Shown: one piece after another, positions 51,501-64,000 of the stretch | Numbering within the stretch: the first letter of the stretch is position 1 | Layout: every line of letters begins with the position of its first letter | Assembly: GCA_030844895.1 (NCBI GenBank) | Contig: JAUTDX010007444.1 | Location: 1-64,000, forward strand | Source: Ambrosia x helenae | Taxonomy: Eukaryota > Streptophyta > Magnoliopsida > Asterales > Asteraceae | Length of the DNA stretch: 64,000 nt | Direction of reading: 5' to 3' | Made by a program: the position numbers and the translations under genes | Notes under the pieces: model-generated | Databases searched by the model: none | What the model was told of the DNA's origin: nothing | Seen by the model: only the letters and a program-made list of their open reading frames with translations

Positions 51501-54500
51501 CACAGGACCCCGAATCTCCTATCCTTATAGGAGAAGCCTAATTATAGTATTAACAAACTAAAATGGGTGTCTCGTTGGACATTCAGGTGCTGTAGGTCAA
51601 AGAATACTGAACAACAGTTTATAAAGGCTGGAAATTCTTACTCTTGGAAATAATTTTATAGCCTAATGTACACCCTTATTGGGTTAGTCACAGGACCCCG
51701 AATCTCCTATCCTTATAGGAGAAGCCTAATTATAGTATTAACAAACTAAAATGGGTGTCTCGTTGGACATTCAGGTGCTGTAGGTCAAAGAATACTGAAC
51801 AACAGTTTATAAAGGCTGGAAATTCTTACTCTTGGAAATAATTTTATAGCCTAATGTACACCCTTATTGGGTTAGTCACAGGACCCCGAATCTCCTATCC
51901 TTATAGGAGAAGCCTAATTATAGTATTAACAAACTAAAATGGGTGTCTCGTTGGACATTCAGGTGCTGTAGGTCAAAGAATACTGAACAACAGTTTATAA
52001 AGGCTGGAAATTCTTACTCTTGGAAATAATTTTATAGCCTAATGTACACCCTTATTGGGTTAGTCACAGGACCCCGAATCTCCTATCCTTATAGGAGAAG
52101 CCTAATTATAGTATTAACAAACTAAAATGGGTGTCTCGTTGGACATTCAGGTGCTGTAGGTCAAAGAATACTGAACAACAGTTTATAAAGGCTGGAAATT
52201 CTTACTCTTGGAAATAATTTTATAGCCTAATGTACACCCTTATTGGGTTAGTCACAGGACCCCGAATCTCCTATCCTTATAGGAGAAGCCTAATTATAGT
52301 ATTAACAAACTAAAATGGGTGTCTCGTTGGACATTCAGGTGCTGTAGGTCAAAGAATACTGAACAACAGTTTATAAAGGCTGGAAATTCTTACTCTTGGA
52401 AATAATTTTATAGCCTAATGTACACCCTTATTGGGTTAGTCACAGGACCCCGAATCTCCTATCCTTATAGGAGAAGCCTAATTATAGTATTAACAAACTA
52501 AAATGGGTGTCTCGTTGGACATTCAGGTGCTGTAGGTCAAAGAATACTGAACAACAGTTTATAAAGGCTGGAAATTCTTACTCTTGGAAATAATTTTATA
52601 GCCTAATGTACACCCTTATTGGGTTAGTCACAGGACCCCGAATCTCCTATCCTTATAGGAGAAGCCTAATTATAGTATTAACAAACTAAAATGGGTGTCT
52701 CGTTGGACATTCAGGTGCTGTAGGTCAAAGAATACTGAACAACAGTTTATAAAGGCTGGAAATTCTTACTCTTGGAAATAATTTTATAGCCTAATGTACA
52801 CCCTTATTGGGTTAGTCACAGGACCCCGAATCTCCTATCCTTATAGGAGAAGCCTAATTATAGTATTAACAAACTAAAATGGGTGTCTCGTTGGACATTC
52901 AGGTGCTGTAGGTCAAAGAATACTGAACAACAGTTTATAAAGGCTGGAAATTCTTACTCTTGGAAATAATTTTATAGCCTAATGTACACCCTTATTGGGT
53001 TAGTCACAGGACCCCGAATCTCCTATCCTTATAGGAGAAGCCTAATTATAGTATTAACAAACTAAAATGGGTGTCTCGTTGGACATTCAGGTGCTGTAGG
53101 TCAAAGAATACTGAACAACAGTTTATAAAGGCTGGAAATTCTTACTCTTGGAAATAATTTTATAGCCTAATGTACACCCTTATTGGGTTAGTCACAGGAC
53201 CCCGAATCTCCTATCCTTATAGGAGAAGCCTAATTATAGTATTAACAAACTAAAATGGGTGTCTCGTTGGACATTCAGGTGCTGTAGGTCAAAGAATACT
53301 GAACAACAGTTTATAAAGGCTGGAAATTCTTACTCTTGGAAATAATTTTATAGCCTAATGTACACCCTTATTGGGTTAGTCACAGGACCCCGAATCTCCT
53401 ATCCTTATAGGAGAAGCCTAATTATAGTATTAACAAACTAAAATGGGTGTCTCGTTGGACATTCAGGTGCTGTAGGTCAAAGAATACTGAACAACAGTTT
53501 ATAAAGGCTGGAAATTCTTACTCTTGGAAATAATTTTATAGCCTAATGTACACCCTTATTGGGTTAGTCACAGGACCCCGAATCTCCTATCCTTATAGGA
53601 GAAGCCTAATTATAGTATTAACAAACTAAAATGGGTGTCTCGTTGGACATTCAGGTGCTGTAGGTCAAAGAATACTGAACAACAGTTTATAAAGGCTGGA
53701 AATTCTTACTCTTGGAAATAATTTTATAGCCTAATGTACACCCTTATTGGGTTAGTCACAGGACCCCGAATCTCCTATCCTTATAGGAGAAGCCTAATTA
53801 TAGTATTAACAAACTAAAATGGGTGTCTCGTTGGACATTCAGGTGCTGTAGGTCAAAGAATACTGAACAACAGTTTATAAAGGCTGGAAATTCTTACTCT
53901 TGGAAATAATTTTATAGCCTAATGTACACCCTTATTGGGTTAGTCACAGGACCCCGAATCTCCTATCCTTATAGGAGAAGCCTAATTATAGTATTAACAA
54001 ACTAAAATGGGTGTCTCGTTGGACATTCAGGTGCTGTAGGTCAAAGAATACTGAACAACAGTTTATAAAGGCTGGAAATTCTTACTCTTGGAAATAATTT
54101 TATAGCCTAATGTACACCCTTATTGGGTTAGTCACAGGACCCCGAATCTCCTATCCTTATAGGAGAAGCCTAATTATAGTATTAACAAACTAAAATGGGT
54201 GTCTCGTTGGACATTCAGGTGCTGTAGGTCAAAGAATACTGAACAACAGTTTATAAAGGCTGGAAATTCTTACTCTTGGAAATAATTTTATAGCCTAATG
54301 TACACCCTTATTGGGTTAGTCACAGGACCCCGAATCTCCTATCCTTATAGGAGAAGCCTAATTATAGTATTAACAAACTAAAATGGGTGTCTCGTTGGAC
54401 ATTCAGGTGCTGTAGGTCAAAGAATACTGAACAACAGTTTATAAAGGCTGGAAATTCTTACTCTTGGAAATAATTTTATAGCCTAATGTACACCCTTATT

Positions 54501-57500
54501 GGGTTAGTCACAGGACCCCGAATCTCCTATCCTTATAGGAGAAGCCTAATTATAGTATTAACAAACTAAAATGGGTGTCTCGTTGGACATTCAGGTGCTG
54601 TAGGTCAAAGAATACTGAACAACAGTTTATAAAGGCTGGAAATTCTTACTCTTGGAAATAATTTTATAGCCTAATGTACACCCTTATTGGGTTAGTCACA
54701 GGACCCCGAATCTCCTATCCTTATAGGAGAAGCCTAATTATAGTATTAACAAACTAAAATGGGTGTCTCGTTGGACATTCAGGTGCTGTAGGTCAAAGAA
54801 TACTGAACAACAGTTTATAAAGGCTGGAAATTCTTACTCTTGGAAATAATTTTATAGCCTAATGTACACCCTTATTGGGTTAGTCACAGGACCCCGAATC
54901 TCCTATCCTTATAGGAGAAGCCTAATTATAGTATTAACAAACTAAAATGGGTGTCTCGTTGGACATTCAGGTGCTGTAGGTCAAAGAATACTGAACAACA
55001 GTTTATAAAGGCTGGAAATTCTTACTCTTGGAAATAATTTTATAGCCTAATGTACACCCTTATTGGGTTAGTCACAGGACCCCGAATCTCCTATCCTTAT
55101 AGGAGAAGCCTAATTATAGTATTAACAAACTAAAATGGGTGTCTCGTTGGACATTCAGGTGCTGTAGGTCAAAGAATACTGAACAACAGTTTATAAAGGC
55201 TGGAAATTCTTACTCTTGGAAATAATTTTATAGCCTAATGTACACCCTTATTGGGTTAGTCACAGGACCCCGAATCTCCTATCCTTATAGGAGAAGCCTA
55301 ATTATAGTATTAACAAACTAAAATGGGTGTCTCGTTGGACATTCAGGTGCTGTAGGTCAAAGAATACTGAACAACAGTTTATAAAGGCTGGAAATTCTTA
55401 CTCTTGGAAATAATTTTATAGCCTAATGTACACCCTTATTGGGTTAGTCACAGGACCCCGAATCTCCTATCCTTATAGGAGAAGCCTAATTATAGTATTA
55501 ACAAACTAAAATGGGTGTCTCGTTGGACATTCAGGTGCTGTAGGTCAAAGAATACTGAACAACAGTTTATAAAGGCTGGAAATTCTTACTCTTGGAAATA
55601 ATTTTATAGCCTAATGTACACCCTTATTGGGTTAGTCACAGGACCCCGAATCTCCTATCCTTATAGGAGAAGCCTAATTATAGTATTAACAAACTAAAAT
55701 GGGTGTCTCGTTGGACATTCAGGTGCTGTAGGTCAAAGAATACTGAACAACAGTTTATAAAGGCTGGAAATTCTTACTCTTGGAAATAATTTTATAGCCT
55801 AATGTACACCCTTATTGGGTTAGTCACAGGACCCCGAATCTCCTATCCTTATAGGAGAAGCCTAATTATAGTATTAACAAACTAAAATGGGTGTCTCGTT
55901 GGACATTCAGGTGCTGTAGGTCAAAGAATACTGAACAACAGTTTATAAAGGCTGGAAATTCTTACTCTTGGAAATAATTTTATAGCCTAATGTACACCCT
56001 TATTGGGTTAGTCACAGGACCCCGAATCTCCTATCCTTATAGGAGAAGCCTAATTATAGTATTAACAAACTAAAATGGGTGTCTCGTTGGACATTCAGGT
56101 GCTGTAGGTCAAAGAATACTGAACAACAGTTTATAAAGGCTGGAAATTCTTACTCTTGGAAATAATTTTATAGCCTAATGTACACCCTTATTGGGTTAGT
56201 CACAGGACCCCGAATCTCCTATCCTTATAGGAGAAGCCTAATTATAGTATTAACAAACTAAAATGGGTGTCTCGTTGGACATTCAGGTGCTGTAGGTCAA
56301 AGAATACTGAACAACAGTTTATAAAGGCTGGAAATTCTTACTCTTGGAAATAATTTTATAGCCTAATGTACACCCTTATTGGGTTAGTCACAGGACCCCG
56401 AATCTCCTATCCTTATAGGAGAAGCCTAATTATAGTATTAACAAACTAAAATGGGTGTCTCGTTGGACATTCAGGTGCTGTAGGTCAAAGAATACTGAAC
56501 AACAGTTTATAAAGGCTGGAAATTCTTACTCTTGGAAATAATTTTATAGCCTAATGTACACCCTTATTGGGTTAGTCACAGGACCCCGAATCTCCTATCC
56601 TTATAGGAGAAGCCTAATTATAGTATTAACAAACTAAAATGGGTGTCTCGTTGGACATTCAGGTGCTGTAGGTCAAAGAATACTGAACAACAGTTTATAA
56701 AGGCTGGAAATTCTTACTCTTGGAAATAATTTTATAGCCTAATGTACACCCTTATTGGGTTAGTCACAGGACCCCGAATCTCCTATCCTTATAGGAGAAG
56801 CCTAATTATAGTATTAACAAACTAAAATGGGTGTCTCGTTGGACATTCAGGTGCTGTAGGTCAAAGAATACTGAACAACAGTTTATAAAGGCTGGAAATT
56901 CTTACTCTTGGAAATAATTTTATAGCCTAATGTACACCCTTATTGGGTTAGTCACAGGACCCCGAATCTCCTATCCTTATAGGAGAAGCCTAATTATAGT
57001 ATTAACAAACTAAAATGGGTGTCTCGTTGGACATTCAGGTGCTGTAGGTCAAAGAATACTGAACAACAGTTTATAAAGGCTGGAAATTCTTACTCTTGGA
57101 AATAATTTTATAGCCTAATGTACACCCTTATTGGGTTAGTCACAGGACCCCGAATCTCCTATCCTTATAGGAGAAGCCTAATTATAGTATTAACAAACTA
57201 AAATGGGTGTCTCGTTGGACATTCAGGTGCTGTAGGTCAAAGAATACTGAACAACAGTTTATAAAGGCTGGAAATTCTTACTCTTGGAAATAATTTTATA
57301 GCCTAATGTACACCCTTATTGGGTTAGTCACAGGACCCCGAATCTCCTATCCTTATAGGAGAAGCCTAATTATAGTATTAACAAACTAAAATGGGTGTCT
57401 CGTTGGACATTCAGGTGCTGTAGGTCAAAGAATACTGAACAACAGTTTATAAAGGCTGGAAATTCTTACTCTTGGAAATAATTTTATAGCCTAATGTACA

Positions 57501-60500
57501 CCCTTATTGGGTTAGTCACAGGACCCCGAATCTCCTATCCTTATAGGAGAAGCCTAATTATAGTATTAACAAACTAAAATGGGTGTCTCGTTGGACATTC
57601 AGGTGCTGTAGGTCAAAGAATACTGAACAACAGTTTATAAAGGCTGGAAATTCTTACTCTTGGAAATAATTTTATAGCCTAATGTACACCCTTATTGGGT
57701 TAGTCACAGGACCCCGAATCTCCTATCCTTATAGGAGAAGCCTAATTATAGTATTAACAAACTAAAATGGGTGTCTCGTTGGACATTCAGGTGCTGTAGG
57801 TCAAAGAATACTGAACAACAGTTTATAAAGGCTGGAAATTCTTACTCTTGGAAATAATTTTATAGCCTAATGTACACCCTTATTGGGTTAGTCACAGGAC
57901 CCCGAATCTCCTATCCTTATAGGAGAAGCCTAATTATAGTATTAACAAACTAAAATGGGTGTCTCGTTGGACATTCAGGTGCTGTAGGTCAAAGAATACT
58001 GAACAACAGTTTATAAAGGCTGGAAATTCTTACTCTTGGAAATAATTTTATAGCCTAATGTACACCCTTATTGGGTTAGTCACAGGACCCCGAATCTCCT
58101 ATCCTTATAGGAGAAGCCTAATTATAGTATTAACAAACTAAAATGGGTGTCTCGTTGGACATTCAGGTGCTGTAGGTCAAAGAATACTGAACAACAGTTT
58201 ATAAAGGCTGGAAATTCTTACTCTTGGAAATAATTTTATAGCCTAATGTACACCCTTATTGGGTTAGTCACAGGACCCCGAATCTCCTATCCTTATAGGA
58301 GAAGCCTAATTATAGTATTAACAAACTAAAATGGGTGTCTCGTTGGACATTCAGGTGCTGTAGGTCAAAGAATACTGAACAACAGTTTATAAAGGCTGGA
58401 AATTCTTACTCTTGGAAATAATTTTATAGCCTAATGTACACCCTTATTGGGTTAGTCACAGGACCCCGAATCTCCTATCCTTATAGGAGAAGCCTAATTA
58501 TAGTATTAACAAACTAAAATGGGTGTCTCGTTGGACATTCAGGTGCTGTAGGTCAAAGAATACTGAACAACAGTTTATAAAGGCTGGAAATTCTTACTCT
58601 TGGAAATAATTTTATAGCCTAATGTACACCCTTATTGGGTTAGTCACAGGACCCCGAATCTCCTATCCTTATAGGAGAAGCCTAATTATAGTATTAACAA
58701 ACTAAAATGGGTGTCTCGTTGGACATTCAGGTGCTGTAGGTCAAAGAATACTGAACAACAGTTTATAAAGGCTGGAAATTCTTACTCTTGGAAATAATTT
58801 TATAGCCTAATGTACACCCTTATTGGGTTAGTCACAGGACCCCGAATCTCCTATCCTTATAGGAGAAGCCTAATTATAGTATTAACAAACTAAAATGGGT
58901 GTCTCGTTGGACATTCAGGTGCTGTAGGTCAAAGAATACTGAACAACAGTTTATAAAGGCTGGAAATTCTTACTCTTGGAAATAATTTTATAGCCTAATG
59001 TACACCCTTATTGGGTTAGTCACAGGACCCCGAATCTCCTATCCTTATAGGAGAAGCCTAATTATAGTATTAACAAACTAAAATGGGTGTCTCGTTGGAC
59101 ATTCAGGTGCTGTAGGTCAAAGAATACTGAACAACAGTTTATAAAGGCTGGAAATTCTTACTCTTGGAAATAATTTTATAGCCTAATGTACACCCTTATT
59201 GGGTTAGTCACAGGACCCCGAATCTCCTATCCTTATAGGAGAAGCCTAATTATAGTATTAACAAACTAAAATGGGTGTCTCGTTGGACATTCAGGTGCTG
59301 TAGGTCAAAGAATACTGAACAACAGTTTATAAAGGCTGGAAATTCTTACTCTTGGAAATAATTTTATAGCCTAATGTACACCCTTATTGGGTTAGTCACA
59401 GGACCCCGAATCTCCTATCCTTATAGGAGAAGCCTAATTATAGTATTAACAAACTAAAATGGGTGTCTCGTTGGACATTCAGGTGCTGTAGGTCAAAGAA
59501 TACTGAACAACAGTTTATAAAGGCTGGAAATTCTTACTCTTGGAAATAATTTTATAGCCTAATGTACACCCTTATTGGGTTAGTCACAGGACCCCGAATC
59601 TCCTATCCTTATAGGAGAAGCCTAATTATAGTATTAACAAACTAAAATGGGTGTCTCGTTGGACATTCAGGTGCTGTAGGTCAAAGAATACTGAACAACA
59701 GTTTATAAAGGCTGGAAATTCTTACTCTTGGAAATAATTTTATAGCCTAATGTACACCCTTATTGGGTTAGTCACAGGACCCCGAATCTCCTATCCTTAT
59801 AGGAGAAGCCTAATTATAGTATTAACAAACTAAAATGGGTGTCTCGTTGGACATTCAGGTGCTGTAGGTCAAAGAATACTGAACAACAGTTTATAAAGGC
59901 TGGAAATTCTTACTCTTGGAAATAATTTTATAGCCTAATGTACACCCTTATTGGGTTAGTCACAGGACCCCGAATCTCCTATCCTTATAGGAGAAGCCTA
60001 ATTATAGTATTAACAAACTAAAATGGGTGTCTCGTTGGACATTCAGGTGCTGTAGGTCAAAGAATACTGAACAACAGTTTATAAAGGCTGGAAATTCTTA
60101 CTCTTGGAAATAATTTTATAGCCTAATGTACACCCTTATTGGGTTAGTCACAGGACCCCGAATCTCCTATCCTTATAGGAGAAGCCTAATTATAGTATTA
60201 ACAAACTAAAATGGGTGTCTCGTTGGACATTCAGGTGCTGTAGGTCAAAGAATACTGAACAACAGTTTATAAAGGCTGGAAATTCTTACTCTTGGAAATA
60301 ATTTTATAGCCTAATGTACACCCTTATTGGGTTAGTCACAGGACCCCGAATCTCCTATCCTTATAGGAGAAGCCTAATTATAGTATTAACAAACTAAAAT
60401 GGGTGTCTCGTTGGACATTCAGGTGCTGTAGGTCAAAGAATACTGAACAACAGTTTATAAAGGCTGGAAATTCTTACTCTTGGAAATAATTTTATAGCCT

Positions 60501-63500
60501 AATGTACACCCTTATTGGGTTAGTCACAGGACCCCGAATCTCCTATCCTTATAGGAGAAGCCTAATTATAGTATTAACAAACTAAAATGGGTGTCTCGTT
60601 GGACATTCAGGTGCTGTAGGTCAAAGAATACTGAACAACAGTTTATAAAGGCTGGAAATTCTTACTCTTGGAAATAATTTTATAGCCTAATGTACACCCT
60701 TATTGGGTTAGTCACAGGACCCCGAATCTCCTATCCTTATAGGAGAAGCCTAATTATAGTATTAACAAACTAAAATGGGTGTCTCGTTGGACATTCAGGT
60801 GCTGTAGGTCAAAGAATACTGAACAACAGTTTATAAAGGCTGGAAATTCTTACTCTTGGAAATAATTTTATAGCCTAATGTACACCCTTATTGGGTTAGT
60901 CACAGGACCCCGAATCTCCTATCCTTATAGGAGAAGCCTAATTATAGTATTAACAAACTAAAATGGGTGTCTCGTTGGACATTCAGGTGCTGTAGGTCAA
61001 AGAATACTGAACAACAGTTTATAAAGGCTGGAAATTCTTACTCTTGGAAATAATTTTATAGCCTAATGTACACCCTTATTGGGTTAGTCACAGGACCCCG
61101 AATCTCCTATCCTTATAGGAGAAGCCTAATTATAGTATTAACAAACTAAAATGGGTGTCTCGTTGGACATTCAGGTGCTGTAGGTCAAAGAATACTGAAC
61201 AACAGTTTATAAAGGCTGGAAATTCTTACTCTTGGAAATAATTTTATAGCCTAATGTACACCCTTATTGGGTTAGTCACAGGACCCCGAATCTCCTATCC
61301 TTATAGGAGAAGCCTAATTATAGTATTAACAAACTAAAATGGGTGTCTCGTTGGACATTCAGGTGCTGTAGGTCAAAGAATACTGAACAACAGTTTATAA
61401 AGGCTGGAAATTCTTACTCTTGGAAATAATTTTATAGCCTAATGTACACCCTTATTGGGTTAGTCACAGGACCCCGAATCTCCTATCCTTATAGGAGAAG
61501 CCTAATTATAGTATTAACAAACTAAAATGGGTGTCTCGTTGGACATTCAGGTGCTGTAGGTCAAAGAATACTGAACAACAGTTTATAAAGGCTGGAAATT
61601 CTTACTCTTGGAAATAATTTTATAGCCTAATGTACACCCTTATTGGGTTAGTCACAGGACCCCGAATCTCCTATCCTTATAGGAGAAGCCTAATTATAGT
61701 ATTAACAAACTAAAATGGGTGTCTCGTTGGACATTCAGGTGCTGTAGGTCAAAGAATACTGAACAACAGTTTATAAAGGCTGGAAATTCTTACTCTTGGA
61801 AATAATTTTATAGCCTAATGTACACCCTTATTGGGTTAGTCACAGGACCCCGAATCTCCTATCCTTATAGGAGAAGCCTAATTATAGTATTAACAAACTA
61901 AAATGGGTGTCTCGTTGGACATTCAGGTGCTGTAGGTCAAAGAATACTGAACAACAGTTTATAAAGGCTGGAAATTCTTACTCTTGGAAATAATTTTATA
62001 GCCTAATGTACACCCTTATTGGGTTAGTCACAGGACCCCGAATCTCCTATCCTTATAGGAGAAGCCTAATTATAGTATTAACAAACTAAAATGGGTGTCT
62101 CGTTGGACATTCAGGTGCTGTAGGTCAAAGAATACTGAACAACAGTTTATAAAGGCTGGAAATTCTTACTCTTGGAAATAATTTTATAGCCTAATGTACA
62201 CCCTTATTGGGTTAGTCACAGGACCCCGAATCTCCTATCCTTATAGGAGAAGCCTAATTATAGTATTAACAAACTAAAATGGGTGTCTCGTTGGACATTC
62301 AGGTGCTGTAGGTCAAAGAATACTGAACAACAGTTTATAAAGGCTGGAAATTCTTACTCTTGGAAATAATTTTATAGCCTAATGTACACCCTTATTGGGT
62401 TAGTCACAGGACCCCGAATCTCCTATCCTTATAGGAGAAGCCTAATTATAGTATTAACAAACTAAAATGGGTGTCTCGTTGGACATTCAGGTGCTGTAGG
62501 TCAAAGAATACTGAACAACAGTTTATAAAGGCTGGAAATTCTTACTCTTGGAAATAATTTTATAGCCTAATGTACACCCTTATTGGGTTAGTCACAGGAC
62601 CCCGAATCTCCTATCCTTATAGGAGAAGCCTAATTATAGTATTAACAAACTAAAATGGGTGTCTCGTTGGACATTCAGGTGCTGTAGGTCAAAGAATACT
62701 GAACAACAGTTTATAAAGGCTGGAAATTCTTACTCTTGGAAATAATTTTATAGCCTAATGTACACCCTTATTGGGTTAGTCACAGGACCCCGAATCTCCT
62801 ATCCTTATAGGAGAAGCCTAATTATAGTATTAACAAACTAAAATGGGTGTCTCGTTGGACATTCAGGTGCTGTAGGTCAAAGAATACTGAACAACAGTTT
62901 ATAAAGGCTGGAAATTCTTACTCTTGGAAATAATTTTATAGCCTAATGTACACCCTTATTGGGTTAGTCACAGGACCCCGAATCTCCTATCCTTATAGGA
63001 GAAGCCTAATTATAGTATTAACAAACTAAAATGGGTGTCTCGTTGGACATTCAGGTGCTGTAGGTCAAAGAATACTGAACAACAGTTTATAAAGGCTGGA
63101 AATTCTTACTCTTGGAAATAATTTTATAGCCTAATGTACACCCTTATTGGGTTAGTCACAGGACCCCGAATCTCCTATCCTTATAGGAGAAGCCTAATTA
63201 TAGTATTAACAAACTAAAATGGGTGTCTCGTTGGACATTCAGGTGCTGTAGGTCAAAGAATACTGAACAACAGTTTATAAAGGCTGGAAATTCTTACTCT
63301 TGGAAATAATTTTATAGCCTAATGTACACCCTTATTGGGTTAGTCACAGGACCCCGAATCTCCTATCCTTATAGGAGAAGCCTAATTATAGTATTAACAA
63401 ACTAAAATGGGTGTCTCGTTGGACATTCAGGTGCTGTAGGTCAAAGAATACTGAACAACAGTTTATAAAGGCTGGAAATTCTTACTCTTGGAAATAATTT

Positions 63501-64000
63501 TATAGCCTAATGTACACCCTTATTGGGTTAGTCACAGGACCCCGAATCTCCTATCCTTATAGGAGAAGCCTAATTATAGTATTAACAAACTAAAATGGGT
63601 GTCTCGTTGGACATTCAGGTGCTGTAGGTCAAAGAATACTGAACAACAGTTTATAAAGGCTGGAAATTCTTACTCTTGGAAATAATTTTATAGCCTAATG
63701 TACACCCTTATTGGGTTAGTCACAGGACCCCGAATCTCCTATCCTTATAGGAGAAGCCTAATTATAGTATTAACAAACTAAAATGGGTGTCTCGTTGGAC
63801 ATTCAGGTGCTGTAGGTCAAAGAATACTGAACAACAGTTTATAAAGGCTGGAAATTCTTACTCTTGGAAATAATTTTATAGCCTAATGTACACCCTTATT
63901 GGGTTAGTCACAGGACCCCGAATCTCCTATCCTTATAGGAGAAGCCTAATTATAGTATTAACAAACTAAAATGGGTGTCTCGTTGGACATTCAGGTGCTG

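Larger units (their letters stand above)
1..64000 (+). repeat. 188-bp satellite array, about 340 head-to-tail copies
   Basis: The whole window is one tandem array. The motif AAGGCTGG recurs every 188 bp, for example at 30192 and 30380, and the printed sequence realigns with itself every 2,820 bp (15 units) from 30 kb to the end. All copies have the same orientation; I saw no inversion, insertion of foreign DNA or interspersed element. The unit is about 37% GC with two CpGs (unit positions 76-77 and 138-139). The array starts at unit position 1 and stops at unit position 157, so it is cut by the window at both edges. The family is unknown to me. Unit length near a nucleosome repeat, AT-richness and array size fit centromeric or other heterochromatic satellites of eukaryotes; that location is inference. 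Confidence 0.98.
30159..64000 (+). repeat. Zone 3: near-perfect copies in exact register
   Basis: About 180 consecutive copies keep exact 188-bp register: the same printed line recurs at 30361, 33181, 36001, 38821, 41641, 44461, 47281, 50101, 52921, 55741, 58561 and 61381. Reading by eye I find no indel and only four substitutions, all C-to-G at unit position 155. From 42567 to the end (about 114 copies) I find none. Natural satellites can be this uniform after a recent amplification. A repeat loop unrolled by an assembler, or a consensus that votes away real differences, would look the same. Copy number here should not be taken as a measured value. Confidence 0.9.

Noticed and set aside
1..64000. 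CRISPR array
   Set aside because: There are no unique spacers; the entire 188 bp is repeated, and the unit is far longer than a repeat-spacer pair. No cas genes are present.
1..64000. rDNA intergenic-spacer subrepeats
   Set aside because: No rRNA gene sequence appears in 64 kb, and spacer subrepeat blocks are usually only a few kb long.
1..64000. Higher-order repeat (regular multi-unit period)
   Set aside because: I listed the state of positions 155-157 copy by copy and saw no fixed period; zone 3 lacks enough variants to define one. A self-alignment dot plot of copy-to-copy identity would be decisive.

Overview
The whole 64 kb window is a single tandem (satellite) DNA array. One unit of 188 bp is repeated head-to-tail, always in the same orientation, about 340 times, from the first base to the last. 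Neither end of the array is inside the window and no unique flanking sequence is present. The unit is AT-rich (70 of 188 bases are G or C, about 37%) and has two CpG dinucleotides where base composition predicts about six or seven. I see no protein-coding gene, RNA gene, transposon or CRISPR array on either strand. Because 188 is not a multiple of 3, any reading frame passes through all three frames of the unit and meets stop codons. The few short open frames (about 60 codons, near 587-784, 2884-3075 and 9773-9955) exist only because local indels or substitutions remove stops.

This points to a eukaryotic genome assembled from long reads. A homogeneous array of more than 60 kb with a roughly nucleosome-sized unit is typical of centromeric, pericentromeric, subtelomeric or sex/B-chromosome heterochromatin and is not known from bacteria or archaea. 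I do not recognise the satellite family and cannot name the species.

The array has three zones. Zone 1 (about 1-3,855) carries several small indels and substitutions in nearly every copy, and copy length wobbles around 187-191 bp. Zone 2 (about 3,856-30,158) is mostly consensus, but variants pile up at two places in the unit: positions 155-157 (CTG, replaced by GTG, CTT, CTTG or TG) and positions 53-62 (the TTATTGGGTT stretch). Zone 3 (about 30,159-64,000) is close to perfect: roughly 180 consecutive copies in exact 188-bp register, in which I find only four differences, all the same C-to-G change at unit position 155 (32602, 37866, 41626, 42566). The last 21.4 kb (about 114 copies) shows no difference at all.

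The most informative observation is the shape of this variation: indel-dominated, confined to two short motifs, and ending abruptly near 30.16 kb. I think assembly or consensus quality explains most of it (a contig end or thin-coverage zone beside a collapsed or well-polished repeat). Recent biological homogenisation is the alternative, and raw reads would separate the two. Inside the unit I can support a perfect 8-bp-stem hairpin, a smaller GC-stem hairpin, an 8-bp direct repeat 63 bp apart, a TATA-type palindrome at the unit junction, and a partial match to the CENP-B box. Unit numbering used throughout: position 1 is the first A of AAGGCTGG; the reference copy is 30192-30379.
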